Below, one piece after another: positions 16,243 through 24,749 of a stretch of DNA of 64,000 nt. The stretch comes from Rhodococcus wratislaviensis. GTDB lineage: Bacteria > Actinomycetota > Actinomycetes > Mycobacteriales > Mycobacteriaceae. Each line of letters opens with the position of its first letter. Position 1 is the first letter of the stretch. The notes under the pieces are model-generated. The model ran no database searches and was not told the DNA's origin. It saw only the letters and a list, made by a program, of their open reading frames with translations. The stretch is from contig NZ_UAUI01000024.1 of the NCBI RefSeq assembly GCF_900455735.1, positions 186,001 to 250,000 on the forward strand. The letters are read 5' to 3'. The position numbers and the translations under genes were made by a program.

Positions 16243-17223
16243 TCAGGCGTCCGGGTAGTCGCCCTTGGCGAACAGCAGGGCGGGATCGGCGGCGAAGTCC
16301 TTGTCGAGCAGGCCCTGGTCCCGCGAGAACTTCACGAGCGCTCGCACGCTCGCGTCGTTGGCCTGCAGACCGTAGGGAATCGGGTCGGTCCGGATCTGCC
16401 TGCCCTGCTTGCCCAGTCGCGGCAGCGCCGACCACTGGGGATCGGCCTCGATCTGACGGCGCTTGCTCTCGGCGAAAGCTGCGTAAAGCGCGGTCGGCAA
16501 CTCCGGATCGCGGTCGACGAGGTCACGCCGGATCGCGATCACCGAATGCAGTGGATAAATCCCGGTCCGCAGGTACCAGTCGGTGGCGAGCACCTCGTGG
16601 TCGGGGAACAGCGGGTACGGCCCGTCGTCGCCCGCGGGTTGCTCGGCCGACGCCGACCACCCCGCCCGCGGCGCACCCGCACGCCCGGTGCCTGCGTTGC
16701 CGCTGAACGCGGCGTCGATCTCGCCGGCACGCAGCAACTCACCGAGCGATCGGCCGTCGGTGACCCGCTCGACGTTGGCGGGGGCGCGGCCTTCGATGTG
16801 GTCGTCGTCGTCCACGACCCACTTGACCGTGTCGATGTCGAGGTCGTACTCGTCGCGCAGGATGCCGCGCATCCACACCCCGGTGGTCACCGTGTAGGCG
16901 CGGACACCGATGCGTGTGCCCGTCAGGTCGGCGGGGAAGCGAATTCCCGATGCCGAGCCGCATTGCACGTCGGCGTGGTGGAAGCGGCGGTTGAGGAAGA
17001 CGGGGATCCCGGTGAGCGGAACCCCGGCCTGCAGCGCCATCAGGTACGAGGTCGGCGCGAGTTCGCACACGTCGAATTCGAGGTCGCGGATCATCCGCCG
17101 GTACGCGCCGATGATCGGGCTGACCTCGACGGGTTCGACTGCGTAGCCGTTCACCGTGACGTCGCCGCCCAGCAGTGCCTGCACGTGCGGGTAGTCCCCG
17201 AGTGCGACCGAGAGCGTGTTCAT
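16243..17223 (-). CDS. 4,5-dihydroxyphthalate decarboxylase (Pht5)-family protein B
   Basis: Protein of 326 residues of the family named after phthalate 4,5-pathway decarboxylase Pht5/DHPDC, which has a type-II periplasmic-binding-protein fold. The recognisable core is GVRAYTVTTGVWMRGILRDE with the preceding FDVCELAPTSYL segment and the C-terminal PLHSVIAIRRDLVDRDPEL. No signal peptide is present, so it is cytoplasmic and more likely an enzyme than a transporter receptor. It is one of three paralogues (also 17258-18139 and 22906-23811) in this cluster. The substrate is unknown; a vicinal aromatic or unsaturated polycarboxylate is a reasonable guess. Confidence 0.82.
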   Translation of the reverse strand: MNTLSVALGDYPHVQALLGGDVTVNGYAVEPVEVSPIIGAYRRMIRDLEFDVCELAPTSYLMALQAGVPLTGIPVFLNRRFHHADVQCGSASGIRFPADLTGTRIGVRAYTVTTGVWMRGILRDEYDLDIDTVKWVVDDDDHIEGRAPANVERVTDGRSLGELLRAGEIDAAFSGNAGTGRAGAPRAGWSASAEQPAGDDGPYPLFPDHEVLATDWYLRTGIYPLHSVIAIRRDLVDRDPELPTALYAAFAESKRRQIEADPQWSALPRLGKQGRQIRTDPIPYGLQANDASVRALVKFSRDQGLLDKDFAADPALLFAKGDYPDA

Positions 17224-17257
17224 GTTCAGCCTTTCGTGTTCAGAAGGAGTAAGTGGG

Positions 17258-18139
17258 TCAGCCGCCGAGGCGTGAGGCGGTCACCCCGAGAGCGGCGCAG
17301 GTGCGGTCGACGAGTTCGTCGAACTCGACCCGGCGAGGCAGCAGCCCCTGCTCGTAGGCGTAGCGGGAAGCGTCGGTGACGGCGCCGCGCAGACCGTCGA
17401 ATCCGACGGGGCTCAGGTCCACCGGACCCGCCGCCGGGCCGCTGGCCGCGGCTGCTTCGGCCAAGGCGTCGTAGACCGCGAGGATGGCCTTCGGGTCCTC
17501 GTTCGCGGCTGCCGCACTGAACCCGACCACGTGGTTGATGGGAGCGAAGCCTTTGCGTGCGGCCCATTCGGCCGCGACCGCGAGGGCGTTGGGGATGGCG
17601 GTGCGGATTCGGTCGTCGGAGGGCAGCTCGTTGCCCATGATCCCGTAGTCGAGCGTGCCTTCGAGGAAGTCGGCCTGGAGTTTGGCGCCTTCGGGGGCGC
17701 GCGTGACCCATGCCGGGTCGGTGGCCCCGTCGACGTGCCCGCCCTCGTATGTCTGCCAGTTGATTTCGGTCAGATCGAGACCGTACTGCTCGCTGAGGAA
17801 TCCGCGCAGCCACACCCCGGTGGTCTGGCTCCACGAGCGCACACCGACAGTTCGGCCCCGCACATCGTCGACACTCAGATCGCCCATGGTCACCAGGGTC
17901 TGGTGCTGGTAGCGGCCGAGCATGGTGACCGGCAGCAGCGCCACCGGCTTGTCGTGGGCGGCCGCCTGCAGCAGCGTCACCACGGCCAGCTCGCACACGT
18001 CCGCCGATGTGTCGTTCACGAAACCGCGCGATGCCTTGTGCACGGGCCGAATGTCGAGACGTTCGGGCGTGGCACCGGCGGCCGCGGCCCCCTCGACGGC
18101 TACGGCCGCGAGGTCGTCCCTGCCCAGTACGATCTTCAT
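17258..18139 (-). CDS. 4,5-dihydroxyphthalate decarboxylase (Pht5)-family protein A
   Basis: Protein of 293 residues, second member of the Pht5-like family here, shorter in its middle. The shared core reads GVRSWSQTTGVWLRGFLSEQ, with ADVCELAVVTLLQ before it and PINHVVGFSAAA toward the C-terminus. No export signal is seen. The ATG at 18137-18139 has GAGGAG upstream, preferable to the longer reading to 18184. It is followed 34 bases on by paralogue B. Two diverged copies side by side may form a heteromeric enzyme or act on successive or related carboxylates; this is inference. Confidence 0.8.
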   Translation of the reverse strand: MKIVLGRDDLAAVAVEGAAAAGATPERLDIRPVHKASRGFVNDTSADVCELAVVTLLQAAAHDKPVALLPVTMLGRYQHQTLVTMGDLSVDDVRGRTVGVRSWSQTTGVWLRGFLSEQYGLDLTEINWQTYEGGHVDGATDPAWVTRAPEGAKLQADFLEGTLDYGIMGNELPSDDRIRTAIPNALAVAAEWAARKGFAPINHVVGFSAAAANEDPKAILAVYDALAEAAAASGPAAGPVDLSPVGFDGLRGAVTDASRYAYEQGLLPRRVEFDELVDRTCAALGVTASRLGG

Positions 18140-18180
18140 TTCCGACTCCTCTTGTCGTTTGTCGTCAGCAATGTCGGCTC

Positions 18181-19833
18181 TCACACGTCGTCGCCGTACT
18201 GGATGCGCCGGTAGGGCACGCTGAGCACGTCGCGGGTGATGCGGACGTCGATGACGGTGGGCCGCGGGTTACGGACGTACTCGGCCAGGGCGGCGCGCAG
18301 TTCGTCGGTCGTGCGGACCGTCGCGCCGCCGCCGCCGAGCGCCTGTCCGACCGTGCCGAGTTCGGGGGTGGGGATCACGGCGAGCTCGGGGTCGAGACCC
18401 TTGGCCTTCGCCTTGTGGTACTCCGCGCCGAGGGCTTCGTCGTTCATGACGACGACCAGCACCGGAAGCTGGTAGCGGCACGCGGTTTCGAACTCCGACA
18501 GGTGCATCAGGAAACTCGCGTCGCCTTCGACCACGAATGTGGGCTTGCCGCCGTTGGCGACGACGGTGCCGATGGTCAGCAGTGGGGCCTGACCGATGGC
18601 GCCGAACATGCCGTAGTTCGAGGTGATCTCGCGTGAGCGCTGGAAGAGCATCGTGCCGAAGTCCGTCTGGTGTCCGCTGCCGAGCACGAGCCCGATCTCG
18701 CCGGGAAGTTCGGCGTCGAGCACCGCGATCGCCTCACGCGGGTCGAGCAGGTCCGGCGCACTGCGGTATTCGGCCGGGTCGATCAGCGGGGCCGTGAGCC
18801 GGCCGTGCACCTCGGGGGTGTGGAAGCCTTCCAGCTCGATACCGCGGACCCCCAGCGCGTCCGTCAGGGCGTCGAGGGCGGTGATCGCGTCGGCCTGCAT
18901 GTAGCAGTCGGCGACCTGACCGTTGCCCATCACCAGGTTCGGCGCGGTGTCGATCTGGATGAACCGGGCTTCGGGGAACAGGTATCCGCTCTCGATGGTG
19001 TAGTGGTTGAGGCTCGCACCCACCGCCACTACGCAGTCGGCCTCCTGCAGTAGCTCCATCGCGAGCCTGCTGCCGAACAGGCCCGCGATCCCGACGTGGT
19101 ACTCGGTTTCGGCGCACAGCCAGTTCTTGGCCTGCAGCGTGGTGGCGAGTAGGGCGCCGGTTCGACGCTGGAGCGCGAGGATCTGCTCGCCGGCTTCCGC
19201 GTTGCGGGCGCCCCGCCCGGCGACGATCACGACTCGCTTGCTCGCCCCGATGATTTCGCACGCCTGCTGGATCTGGGTCGGGTGGGGTAGCAGCTTGGGG
19301 GTCCGGAGCAGTTCGGTGGACGGGACGTACGGCATGTCGTCCTCGAACTCCTGCAGCTGCACGTCGAACGGGGCGCTGATCATCACCGGCCGGGATTGGG
19401 TGCGGGCCAGGTAGAAGGCGCGCTGCACCACTTCTGTGGCCGACTCGGCCTTGGTCACCTGGAGGAATTCGCACTCGATCGCGGCGGCGAACCGGCGCTG
19501 GTCGAGGTACTGCACGGCGCTCGTGTCACCCAACGGGGTCTCCCCGCAGAACGCGACCAGCGGGATGCGCGCCCGGCTCGCCACGATCATCGACGTGGCC
19601 AGCTGCGCGGTACCGGGACCGCTGGTCGTCGTCACGACGCCGGGCCGGCCGGATGCGCGGGCGTACCCGTGCGCCATGCTCAGTCCCGCACCTTCGTGAC
19701 GCACCTCGTACAGGCGCGTCCCGCGACTGGCCAGCGCGTTCATCCAGTGCATGTTGGCGTCGCCCATCATGCCGAACACATCCGTGGTGCCCTCGGCGGC
19801 GAACGCTGCTGCGAGCGCTTCGTAGACCTTCAC
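18181..19833 (-). CDS. Thiamine diphosphate-dependent enzyme (acetolactate synthase/benzoylformate decarboxylase superfamily)
   Basis: Protein of 550 residues with the three-domain ALS/pyruvate decarboxylase layout. The catalytic glutamate is in EVRHEGAG (about 52), the central domain has VIVAGRGARNAEAG, and the ThDP-binding motif starts VVEGDASFLMHLSE near 455-470 and ends in the VVVMNDEALGAEYH region. The start is a GTG at 19831-19833 with GAGGAGA upstream, overlapping the LigJ-like gene stop by four bases. It might decarboxylate a 2-oxo acid or carry out a carboligation within the pathway. Glyoxylate carboligase and sulfoacetaldehyde acetyltransferase-like activities are alternatives; sequence alone does not decide. 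Confidence 0.85.
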   Translation of the reverse strand: MKVYEALAAAFAAEGTTDVFGMMGDANMHWMNALASRGTRLYEVRHEGAGLSMAHGYARASGRPGVVTTTSGPGTAQLATSMIVASRARIPLVAFCGETPLGDTSAVQYLDQRRFAAAIECEFLQVTKAESATEVVQRAFYLARTQSRPVMISAPFDVQLQEFEDDMPYVPSTELLRTPKLLPHPTQIQQACEIIGASKRVVIVAGRGARNAEAGEQILALQRRTGALLATTLQAKNWLCAETEYHVGIAGLFGSRLAMELLQEADCVVAVGASLNHYTIESGYLFPEARFIQIDTAPNLVMGNGQVADCYMQADAITALDALTDALGVRGIELEGFHTPEVHGRLTAPLIDPAEYRSAPDLLDPREAIAVLDAELPGEIGLVLGSGHQTDFGTMLFQRSREITSNYGMFGAIGQAPLLTIGTVVANGGKPTFVVEGDASFLMHLSEFETACRYQLPVLVVVMNDEALGAEYHKAKAKGLDPELAVIPTPELGTVGQALGGGGATVRTTDELRAALAEYVRNPRPTVIDVRITRDVLSVPYRRIQYGDDV

Positions 19834-20888
19834 CGCGCGATCTCCTCTTGCTTGTCGTGGTTGGTGACGCGGCTCGCGAGGCGCGGGAACACCCTCAGCG
19901 CATTGCCGCCATATATCGCCTGCCGGTCGTCGTCGCTGATGGAGTCGATGGAGTCCAGCAGCGCCTTGGTGTCGTCGAAGCGGTGCCCGGTCTCGGGGTC
20001 GACGCCGCGGACGGCGCCGATCATCTCGGAGGCGAACAGCACGTTCTCGGCGGGGATGATGTCGGTGAGCAGTTCGAGGCCCCGCTTGTGGTAGACGCAG
20101 GTGTCGAAGAAGACGTTGTGCAGCAACGATTCCTGCAGGGGTGGCCTGCCTTGGTCCTGCATCATCCCGCGGTAGCGGCCCCAGTGGTAGGGGACCGCGC
20201 CGCCGCCGTGCGGCAGGATCAGCCGCAGCGTGGGGAAGTCGGTGAACAGGTCCGACTGGCACAGCTGCATGAAGGCCGCGGTGTCGCCGTTGAGGTAGTG
20301 CGCGCAGGTGCCCTGGATGGCGGGGTTGCGCGACATCGCGACGTGGATCATCGCGGGCACGTCCAGCTCCACCAACTTCTCGTAGAGCGGGTAGTAGATC
20401 CGGTCGGTCAGCGGCGGCGCCTGCCAGTACCCGTCGGAAGGGTCCGGGTTGAGCAGGCAGCCGACGAATCCGAGTTCCTCGACGCAACGCTCGAGTTCGG
20501 TCGCCGATCGGCGGATGGAGGAGGCGAGTGCGTCACCGGGGGACTGCGGGAGCTGGCACACCGCGGCGAAACGGTCCGGGAACAGGCCGCACACCCGGGC
20601 GATGAGGTCGTTGCTGACCTGCGACCAGGCCAGACTGGTCTGCTCGTCGCCGTAGTGGTGGGCCATCTTTCCCGCGCCGGGGGAGAAGAGTGTGAGATCG
20701 GTGCCGCGTTCGAGTTGGAGCTTGAGCTGCCCCTGTTCGATCGCGGATCTGATTTCGTCGTCGCCGATGTGCAATTCGTCGGGTGAGACTCGGGCGCCCG
20801 AATCCTCGAACGCCTTGATCTGGCGCTCGCGCCACTGTCCGAGCGCGGGTGGCGCGGTCGTGAAGTGGCCGTGACAGTCGATGATCAT
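19830..20888 (-). CDS. 4-oxalomesaconate hydratase (LigJ)-like amidohydrolase
   Basis: Protein of 352 residues in the amidohydrolase superfamily. The N-terminus MIIDCHGHFTTAP with H6 and H8 as metal ligands, plus WRERQI, SPGAGKMAHHYG and LPHGGGAVPYHWGRYRG, is characteristic of LigJ, which hydrates 4-oxalomesaconate to 4-carboxy-4-hydroxy-2-oxoadipate in the protocatechuate 4,5-cleavage pathway. Related decarboxylases (gamma-resorcylate type) share the fold but not this N-terminal signature. Lying beside a LigI-like lactonase and an HpcH-type aldolase, it supports a lower meta-cleavage-like route. Exact substrate needs biochemical proof. Confidence 0.82.
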   Translation of the reverse strand: MIIDCHGHFTTAPPALGQWRERQIKAFEDSGARVSPDELHIGDDEIRSAIEQGQLKLQLERGTDLTLFSPGAGKMAHHYGDEQTSLAWSQVSNDLIARVCGLFPDRFAAVCQLPQSPGDALASSIRRSATELERCVEELGFVGCLLNPDPSDGYWQAPPLTDRIYYPLYEKLVELDVPAMIHVAMSRNPAIQGTCAHYLNGDTAAFMQLCQSDLFTDFPTLRLILPHGGGAVPYHWGRYRGMMQDQGRPPLQESLLHNVFFDTCVYHKRGLELLTDIIPAENVLFASEMIGAVRGVDPETGHRFDDTKALLDSIDSISDDDRQAIYGGNALRVFPRLASRVTNHDKQEEIAR

Positions 20889-20919
20889 GAAGGTTTGTCT
20901 CCAGGTGAGGTGTTCGGGG

Positions 20920-21774
20920 TCAGGAGCGACCGGTGAGTTTGCGGCCCAGTTCCAGGCCGGGGTAGCTGCGCACCGGCGCTGACATGAGGAAGCGGTAGCC
21001 CTCGTCGAGCACTTGCTCGAGGTTGCTGGGGGTCACGTGCGGGTGGCCGACCACGACACCGTGTTCGTGACAGATCTTCACGATCCGGCTCCTGGCCTCG
21101 ACCATCAGCGGGTGGTCGAGCTGGCGAGGCACACCCAGTTCCTGGCTCAGATCGCCCTCGCCGATGAGGATGAGACCGATGCCGGGCACCTCGTCGAGGA
21201 TCGCCGGGAGGTTCTCGATGCCGAGTTGATCCTCGATCTGGATCACGACGAGAATCTCGCCGTCCGGGGCGAGTGGCCACACGTCGGCCTTGGCGTAGTA
21301 CTCATCGTTCGACAGGCCCCAGTACCGTGCGGCGGCCGCCGGCGCGTCGCCGCGCAGGCCCGGCGGGTCGAACCGGTCCTCGCCGGGCAGCCGCGGGTAT
21401 CGGCATGCCGCGACCGCGTTGCGGGCCTCTTCGACCCGGCTGATGTGCGGCCACACGATTCCGTACGCTCCGAGGTCGAGGGCCTGCTTCGCGTGCCACT
21501 GCCCGTGTTCGGCGCCGTTGACGGGGACGCGGACGAGTGGGGTGGGGGAGGGGGCGAGCGTGCCGGCTTCGAATATCCGCCGCCGGTTGAGCAGATACTG
21601 CAGGCTGTCCCGCAATGTCGTTGCGTCCCAGGGCTTGTGCTCGGACTCGAACACCAGGCCGTCGTAGTCGGTCGTCGCGAAGTCCACCGCCGCGGCCGGT
21701 TCGGGTGCCGCGAACGCCGCGAAGGCGTGCTGCCCCGATTCCAGCGCACCGATCACGCTATTGAGTCTTGCCAC
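20920..21774 (-). CDS. HpcH/HpaI-family aldolase
   Basis: Class II, metal-dependent pyruvate/oxaloacetate aldolase of 284 residues. Recognisable elements are DYDGLVFESEHKPW, PLVRVPVNG, GAYGIVWPHIS, the metal-binding VVIQIEDQLGIENLP and IGEGDLSQELG. Family members cleave 4-hydroxy-2-oxo acids to pyruvate plus an aldehyde or 2-oxo acid. After a LigJ-like hydratase it could split 4-carboxy-4-hydroxy-2-oxoadipate to pyruvate and oxaloacetate, a job done by LigK elsewhere. Start chosen at the GTG at 21772-21774, which has GGAG seven bases upstream and overlaps the preceding gene by 17 bases; a GTG at 21795 is possible. Confidence 0.85.
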   Translation of the reverse strand: MARLNSVIGALESGQHAFAAFAAPEPAAAVDFATTDYDGLVFESEHKPWDATTLRDSLQYLLNRRRIFEAGTLAPSPTPLVRVPVNGAEHGQWHAKQALDLGAYGIVWPHISRVEEARNAVAACRYPRLPGEDRFDPPGLRGDAPAAAARYWGLSNDEYYAKADVWPLAPDGEILVVIQIEDQLGIENLPAILDEVPGIGLILIGEGDLSQELGVPRQLDHPLMVEARSRIVKICHEHGVVVGHPHVTPSNLEQVLDEGYRFLMSAPVRSYPGLELGRKLTGRS

Positions 21775-22333
21775 TTGCCACTCCGATCTGCTCACTCTGT
21801 CGCTTGTGAATGGTCCTGTGCCACCAGGCGCGCACGCGTGCCCACACGGACGGACGGCTGGGCGGTGGTGTGATCGCCGTGTCCCCGGCGCACCGGCGAA
21901 TCAGTTCGTCCGTGAAGTCCTGAGTCATCCGGGACACCACGGCTCCGGCGCCCGCTTCGATCAGCGACGCGAGCTTTCCCGCGAGAGCCACCTCACCCGC
22001 CACATGCATCCGCGTGCCGCCGACTGCGTGGTCCTCGGTGATCCGGAAGGTCGCCTGCGCAGTGAAGCGGGTCGCACCTTGTCCGTCCCGTCCGCGTGCC
22101 GAAAGCCGTCCCTCTCGTTCGGGCTCGTCGAGGTCGAGCGACATCCGGGCGCCGAACCGCACCCGGATCGCGCTGAACTTCACGAACAGCGTGCCGTCGA
22201 AGGAGCCGTCGTCGTGGAACTGGCCGAGTTCGGCTCCGTTGATGCACGACACCACTTCAGTGGGGTCGGAAATGACCTCCCACACCCGTTCCGGTGGTGC
22301 GGGTACGGCGATCTCTTCGTCGATCTTTATCAC
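21758..22333 (-). CDS. SRPBCC-family protein, CoxG-like
   Basis: Protein of 191 residues with a START/CoxG-type helix-grip fold: MIKIDEEIAVPAPPERVWEVI at the start, then VVSCINGAEL and the C-terminal amphipathic helix VVSRMTQDFTDELIRR. CoxG-like proteins bind hydrophobic ligands or anchor CO dehydrogenase-type enzymes to the membrane; no molybdenum hydroxylase is seen here, so the role is open. It is the first gene of the minus-strand operon, with a GTG start preceded by GAGGA. The basic C-terminal ~35 residues are extra compared with the domain. Confidence 0.78.
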   Translation of the reverse strand: MIKIDEEIAVPAPPERVWEVISDPTEVVSCINGAELGQFHDDGSFDGTLFVKFSAIRVRFGARMSLDLDEPEREGRLSARGRDGQGATRFTAQATFRITEDHAVGGTRMHVAGEVALAGKLASLIEAGAGAVVSRMTQDFTDELIRRCAGDTAITPPPSRPSVWARVRAWWHRTIHKRQSEQIGVASGKTQ

Positions 22334-22510
22334 AACTGTGTCCTCGCTTGGCGATCTGGAACAGCCTCCACAGATTCGTTGTGGAGCTTGGGAACTCGCG
22401 AGACTCGATCAGCGAGTTGATGTCACGGGTGCCCCCGCTGGGTGGCGGAGTGCAGGCCGGCCGCAGGGGTGCGTTGGCGTCTCCGAGTCTCCTGGCGACG
22501 CGGCCTCAGA

Positions 22511-22521
22511 TTGTTTAACAA
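22511..22521. promoter_or_regulatory. TTGTN3ACAA operator 1
   Basis: TTGTTTAACAA, a perfect palindrome around a central T, 177 bases upstream of the SRPBCC start. It matches the pattern found next to the GntR regulator at 29806 and 29914. Confidence 0.65.
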
Positions 22522-22618
22522 CTTTCTCTCGCACAGAGTAGCAGCGCGGCGCAGTTGTCGGCAAGAACCACGTATAAATCAGTAGTTTGGGCGGCGCGCC
22601 CGATGTTGACAGGAAATT

Positions 22619-22629
22619 TTGTACAACAA
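22619..22629. promoter_or_regulatory. TTGTN3ACAA operator 2
   Basis: TTGTACAACAA, identical over all 11 bases to the site at 29806-29816 just upstream of the GntR regulator. A one-mismatch copy, TTGTTAGACGA, lies at 22735-22745. Confidence 0.7.
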
Positions 22630-22905
22630 TTCTTGTGAACAGACGTCTTGGCGGACCGTGGGAGCGGCGCGTCGGCGTGAGCCGCGGTCGCGGAGTGGGT
22701 CGTCGTAGCTCCTCGGGTGCAGTGTCGCGCAAAATTGTTAGACGATCCACGCGAGAAGGCCTTGTGTTGGGCCCGTCACACGCGTAAATTGGGCGAAACC
22801 GTAAGACAATATTGGTGGTCCGCCCGTCGGTTGAGGATCAGCATCAGTGCACCGGCACCGTGCACTCCCTCCCCCCGGGCTCGGACGCAACAGAGGAGTC
22901 GTTTC

Positions 22906-23811
22906 ATGCCCCAGCCCTTGTCCATCGCCGCGAAGTCCTACCCGCACACCGCGTTCCTCACCGATCCCGAACTCACTGTCGGGGGGCGCGCCGTCGAACT
23001 CGCGGCAGCGGATCCGATCTACAAGGCGTTCGCTCCCATGGTGCGTGAACTCCGGTACGACGTCAGCGAATTGGCCATCGCCACCTTCCTGCAGGCCCGC
23101 GAGGCCGGTGCCCCGATCGCACTCCTGCCGGTGGTGCTGAGCGGCGACTTCCACCACCACTCGCTCACCCGCTGGCCCGGTTCGGCCGAGATCAGCCCGG
23201 CTGACCTGGCAGGACGACGGGTCGGCGTCCGTGCCTACAGCCAGACCACCGGGCTGTGGGTCCGCGGCATCCTGCACGAGGAGTTCGGCGTCGACGCCAA
23301 GGAGGTCACCTGGGTCACCACCGAGGAGCCGCACGTCGCCGGTTACGTCGAGCCGCCGAACGTCGAACGCACGACCGGCAAGGTGCTCGACGTGCTCGAG
23401 CGCGGCGATGTCGTAGCCGCCGTTCTCGGTCCGCCGGCGCTCGACGGCGCGCAGGGACCGCTGGTCCCGATCATCCCGAACTGGCGCGAGGCCGAGGAGG
23501 CGTGGGGCGCCCGGCACCAGACGGTGCCGATCAACCACATGCTCACCGTCCGGCGCGACCTCCTCGAAGCCGAGCCGCAGACGGTCTCAGCGCTCTACCA
23601 GGCTTTCGGCGCCGAGATCGAGGCGCGCAAGGCGGCAGACACCGAGCCCGGTCCGCGCGTCCGCGCCCTCCGGTTCGGGGTGACCGACGAACTCGTCGCC
23701 GGTCTGCAGATCGCGATCGACTACGCCTTGCAGCAGAACGTCATCCGCACGCCGGTGACCGTGGCCGAGCTCCTCGACGACTTCACCCGGCACCTCGGTG
23801 AGCGTGCATGA
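22906..23811 (+). CDS. 4,5-dihydroxyphthalate decarboxylase (Pht5)-family protein C
   Basis: Third member of the Pht5-like family in this cluster, 301 residues, first gene of the plus-strand operon. Its core GVRAYSQTTGLWVRGILHEE follows a YDVSELAIATFLQ segment, and PINHMLTVRRDLLEAEP is near residue 200-215. No signal peptide is present. The ATG at 22906 has GAGGAG upstream; a reading from 22717 would include the operator region and is rejected. It precedes a LigI-like hydrolase and an ABC importer, mirroring the decarboxylase-hydrolase pair of the other operon. Confidence 0.82.
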   Translation: MPQPLSIAAKSYPHTAFLTDPELTVGGRAVELAAADPIYKAFAPMVRELRYDVSELAIATFLQAREAGAPIALLPVVLSGDFHHHSLTRWPGSAEISPADLAGRRVGVRAYSQTTGLWVRGILHEEFGVDAKEVTWVTTEEPHVAGYVEPPNVERTTGKVLDVLERGDVVAAVLGPPALDGAQGPLVPIIPNWREAEEAWGARHQTVPINHMLTVRRDLLEAEPQTVSALYQAFGAEIEARKAADTEPGPRVRALRFGVTDELVAGLQIAIDYALQQNVIRTPVTVAELLDDFTRHLGERA

Positions 23812-23862
23812 GCGCACCCGCCCGCACGCTTGCCCCCGCCACCTACCAGCCGTGAGGTATTG

Positions 23863-24744
23863 ATGTTCACCGTCGACACACACACCCACATCATTTCGCC
23901 CGACACCGATTCCTACCCCGCAGATCCTCTCGGCGGCCACCGCTCCACCTGGTCGCAGGAACGGCCCACCGACATCGACGGACTCCTGCGCGCGGCCGAC
24001 GCTGCCGCCGTCGACCACCTCGTCGTCGTCCAGGCCTCCACGGTCTACGGATTCGACAACAACTACGTGGCCGATCAGCTCACCAGGCACGCCGACCGCC
24101 TCAGCGGGGTCTGCTCGGTGGACTTCCTCTCCCCGAAGGTCGTCGACGACCTCCACCACTGGATCGACGACCGGGGCTTCTCGGGAGTCCGCATCCGCGC
24201 CGCCGACGGGACGACCGCCGTCCCGACGCCCGGCCGCGGCCTCGACGACGAGCGCATGGCGCCGGTCTGGCAGTTCCTGTCCGACCGCCGGGTGCCGGTC
24301 TGCATCCAGATGCACGCCAAGCACGCCCCCATCCTCGCCGGGCTCCTCGAGCAGTACCCGGGACTCACCGCGATCCTCGACCACGCGGGACGGCCCCAGC
24401 TGGACGGCGACGCGCCGTACCCGAGCGCCGCCGGAGTTCCCCAGCTCGAGGAGACGGGCCGGGTCTTCATCAAGCTCACGCCGCCGGCCGTCCTGCGCGC
24501 ACAGCGCGAAAGCGGATCCGCGGCACCGGTGGTCCGCACGCTGATCGAGAAGTTCGGCGCAGCCAACGTCATGTGGGGTTCGAACTTCCCCGCCTCGGCC
24601 GGGTCGTTGTCCGAACTTCACGATCTCATCGAGAAGCAACTGCCCTCGCTCGACGACACGCAGCTGGAACTGATCGCCGGCGGCACCGCCGGCCGGCTGT
24701 ACGGGCTCACCCCTGCCGTCACTCCCGGCGCGAAGGAATGTTGA
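23863..24744 (+). CDS. Amidohydrolase of the LigI/COG3618 type (paralogue)
   Basis: TIM-barrel hydrolase of 293 residues starting MFTVDTHTHI, with metal-binding H7 and H9. It shares with the 15360-16211 protein the RSTWSQERPTDIDGL/SSWATTRPVTADGM-type segment, VVVQASTVYGFDNNYV, ILDHAGRP and MWGSNFPAS, so the two are paralogues in one regulon. It probably opens a lactone or hydrolyses a related cyclic ester. The ATG at 23863 has GAGG upstream. Its stop overlaps the region of the next gene's start, so it is co-transcribed with the ABC importer. Confidence 0.84.
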   Translation: MFTVDTHTHIISPDTDSYPADPLGGHRSTWSQERPTDIDGLLRAADAAAVDHLVVVQASTVYGFDNNYVADQLTRHADRLSGVCSVDFLSPKVVDDLHHWIDDRGFSGVRIRAADGTTAVPTPGRGLDDERMAPVWQFLSDRRVPVCIQMHAKHAPILAGLLEQYPGLTAILDHAGRPQLDGDAPYPSAAGVPQLEETGRVFIKLTPPAVLRAQRESGSAAPVVRTLIEKFGAANVMWGSNFPASAGSLSELHDLIEKQLPSLDDTQLELIAGGTAGRLYGLTPAVTPGAKEC

Positions 24745-24749
24745 TTGCC

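Larger units (their letters stand above)
22334..22905. other. Long divergent intergenic region with repeated TTGTN3ACAA sites
   Basis: These 572 bases separate two divergent operons and carry no convincing gene. The region is clearly richer in A+T than its flanks around 22500-22640 and 22730-22815. It contains two perfect TTGTN3ACAA sites and one near match, listed separately. Promoter elements for either operon are not clear enough to assign. Confidence 0.6.

Noticed and set aside
16243-18139. Treating the two Pht5-like proteins as ABC transporter solute-binding proteins
   Set aside because: Neither has a signal peptide or lipobox, whereas the true binding lipoprotein with L-S-A-C is at 24750-25814.
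22717-22905. An N-terminal extension of the Pht5-like protein C
   Set aside because: It would run through a near-match operator and lacks family similarity; the ATG at 22906 has a strong ribosome binding site.
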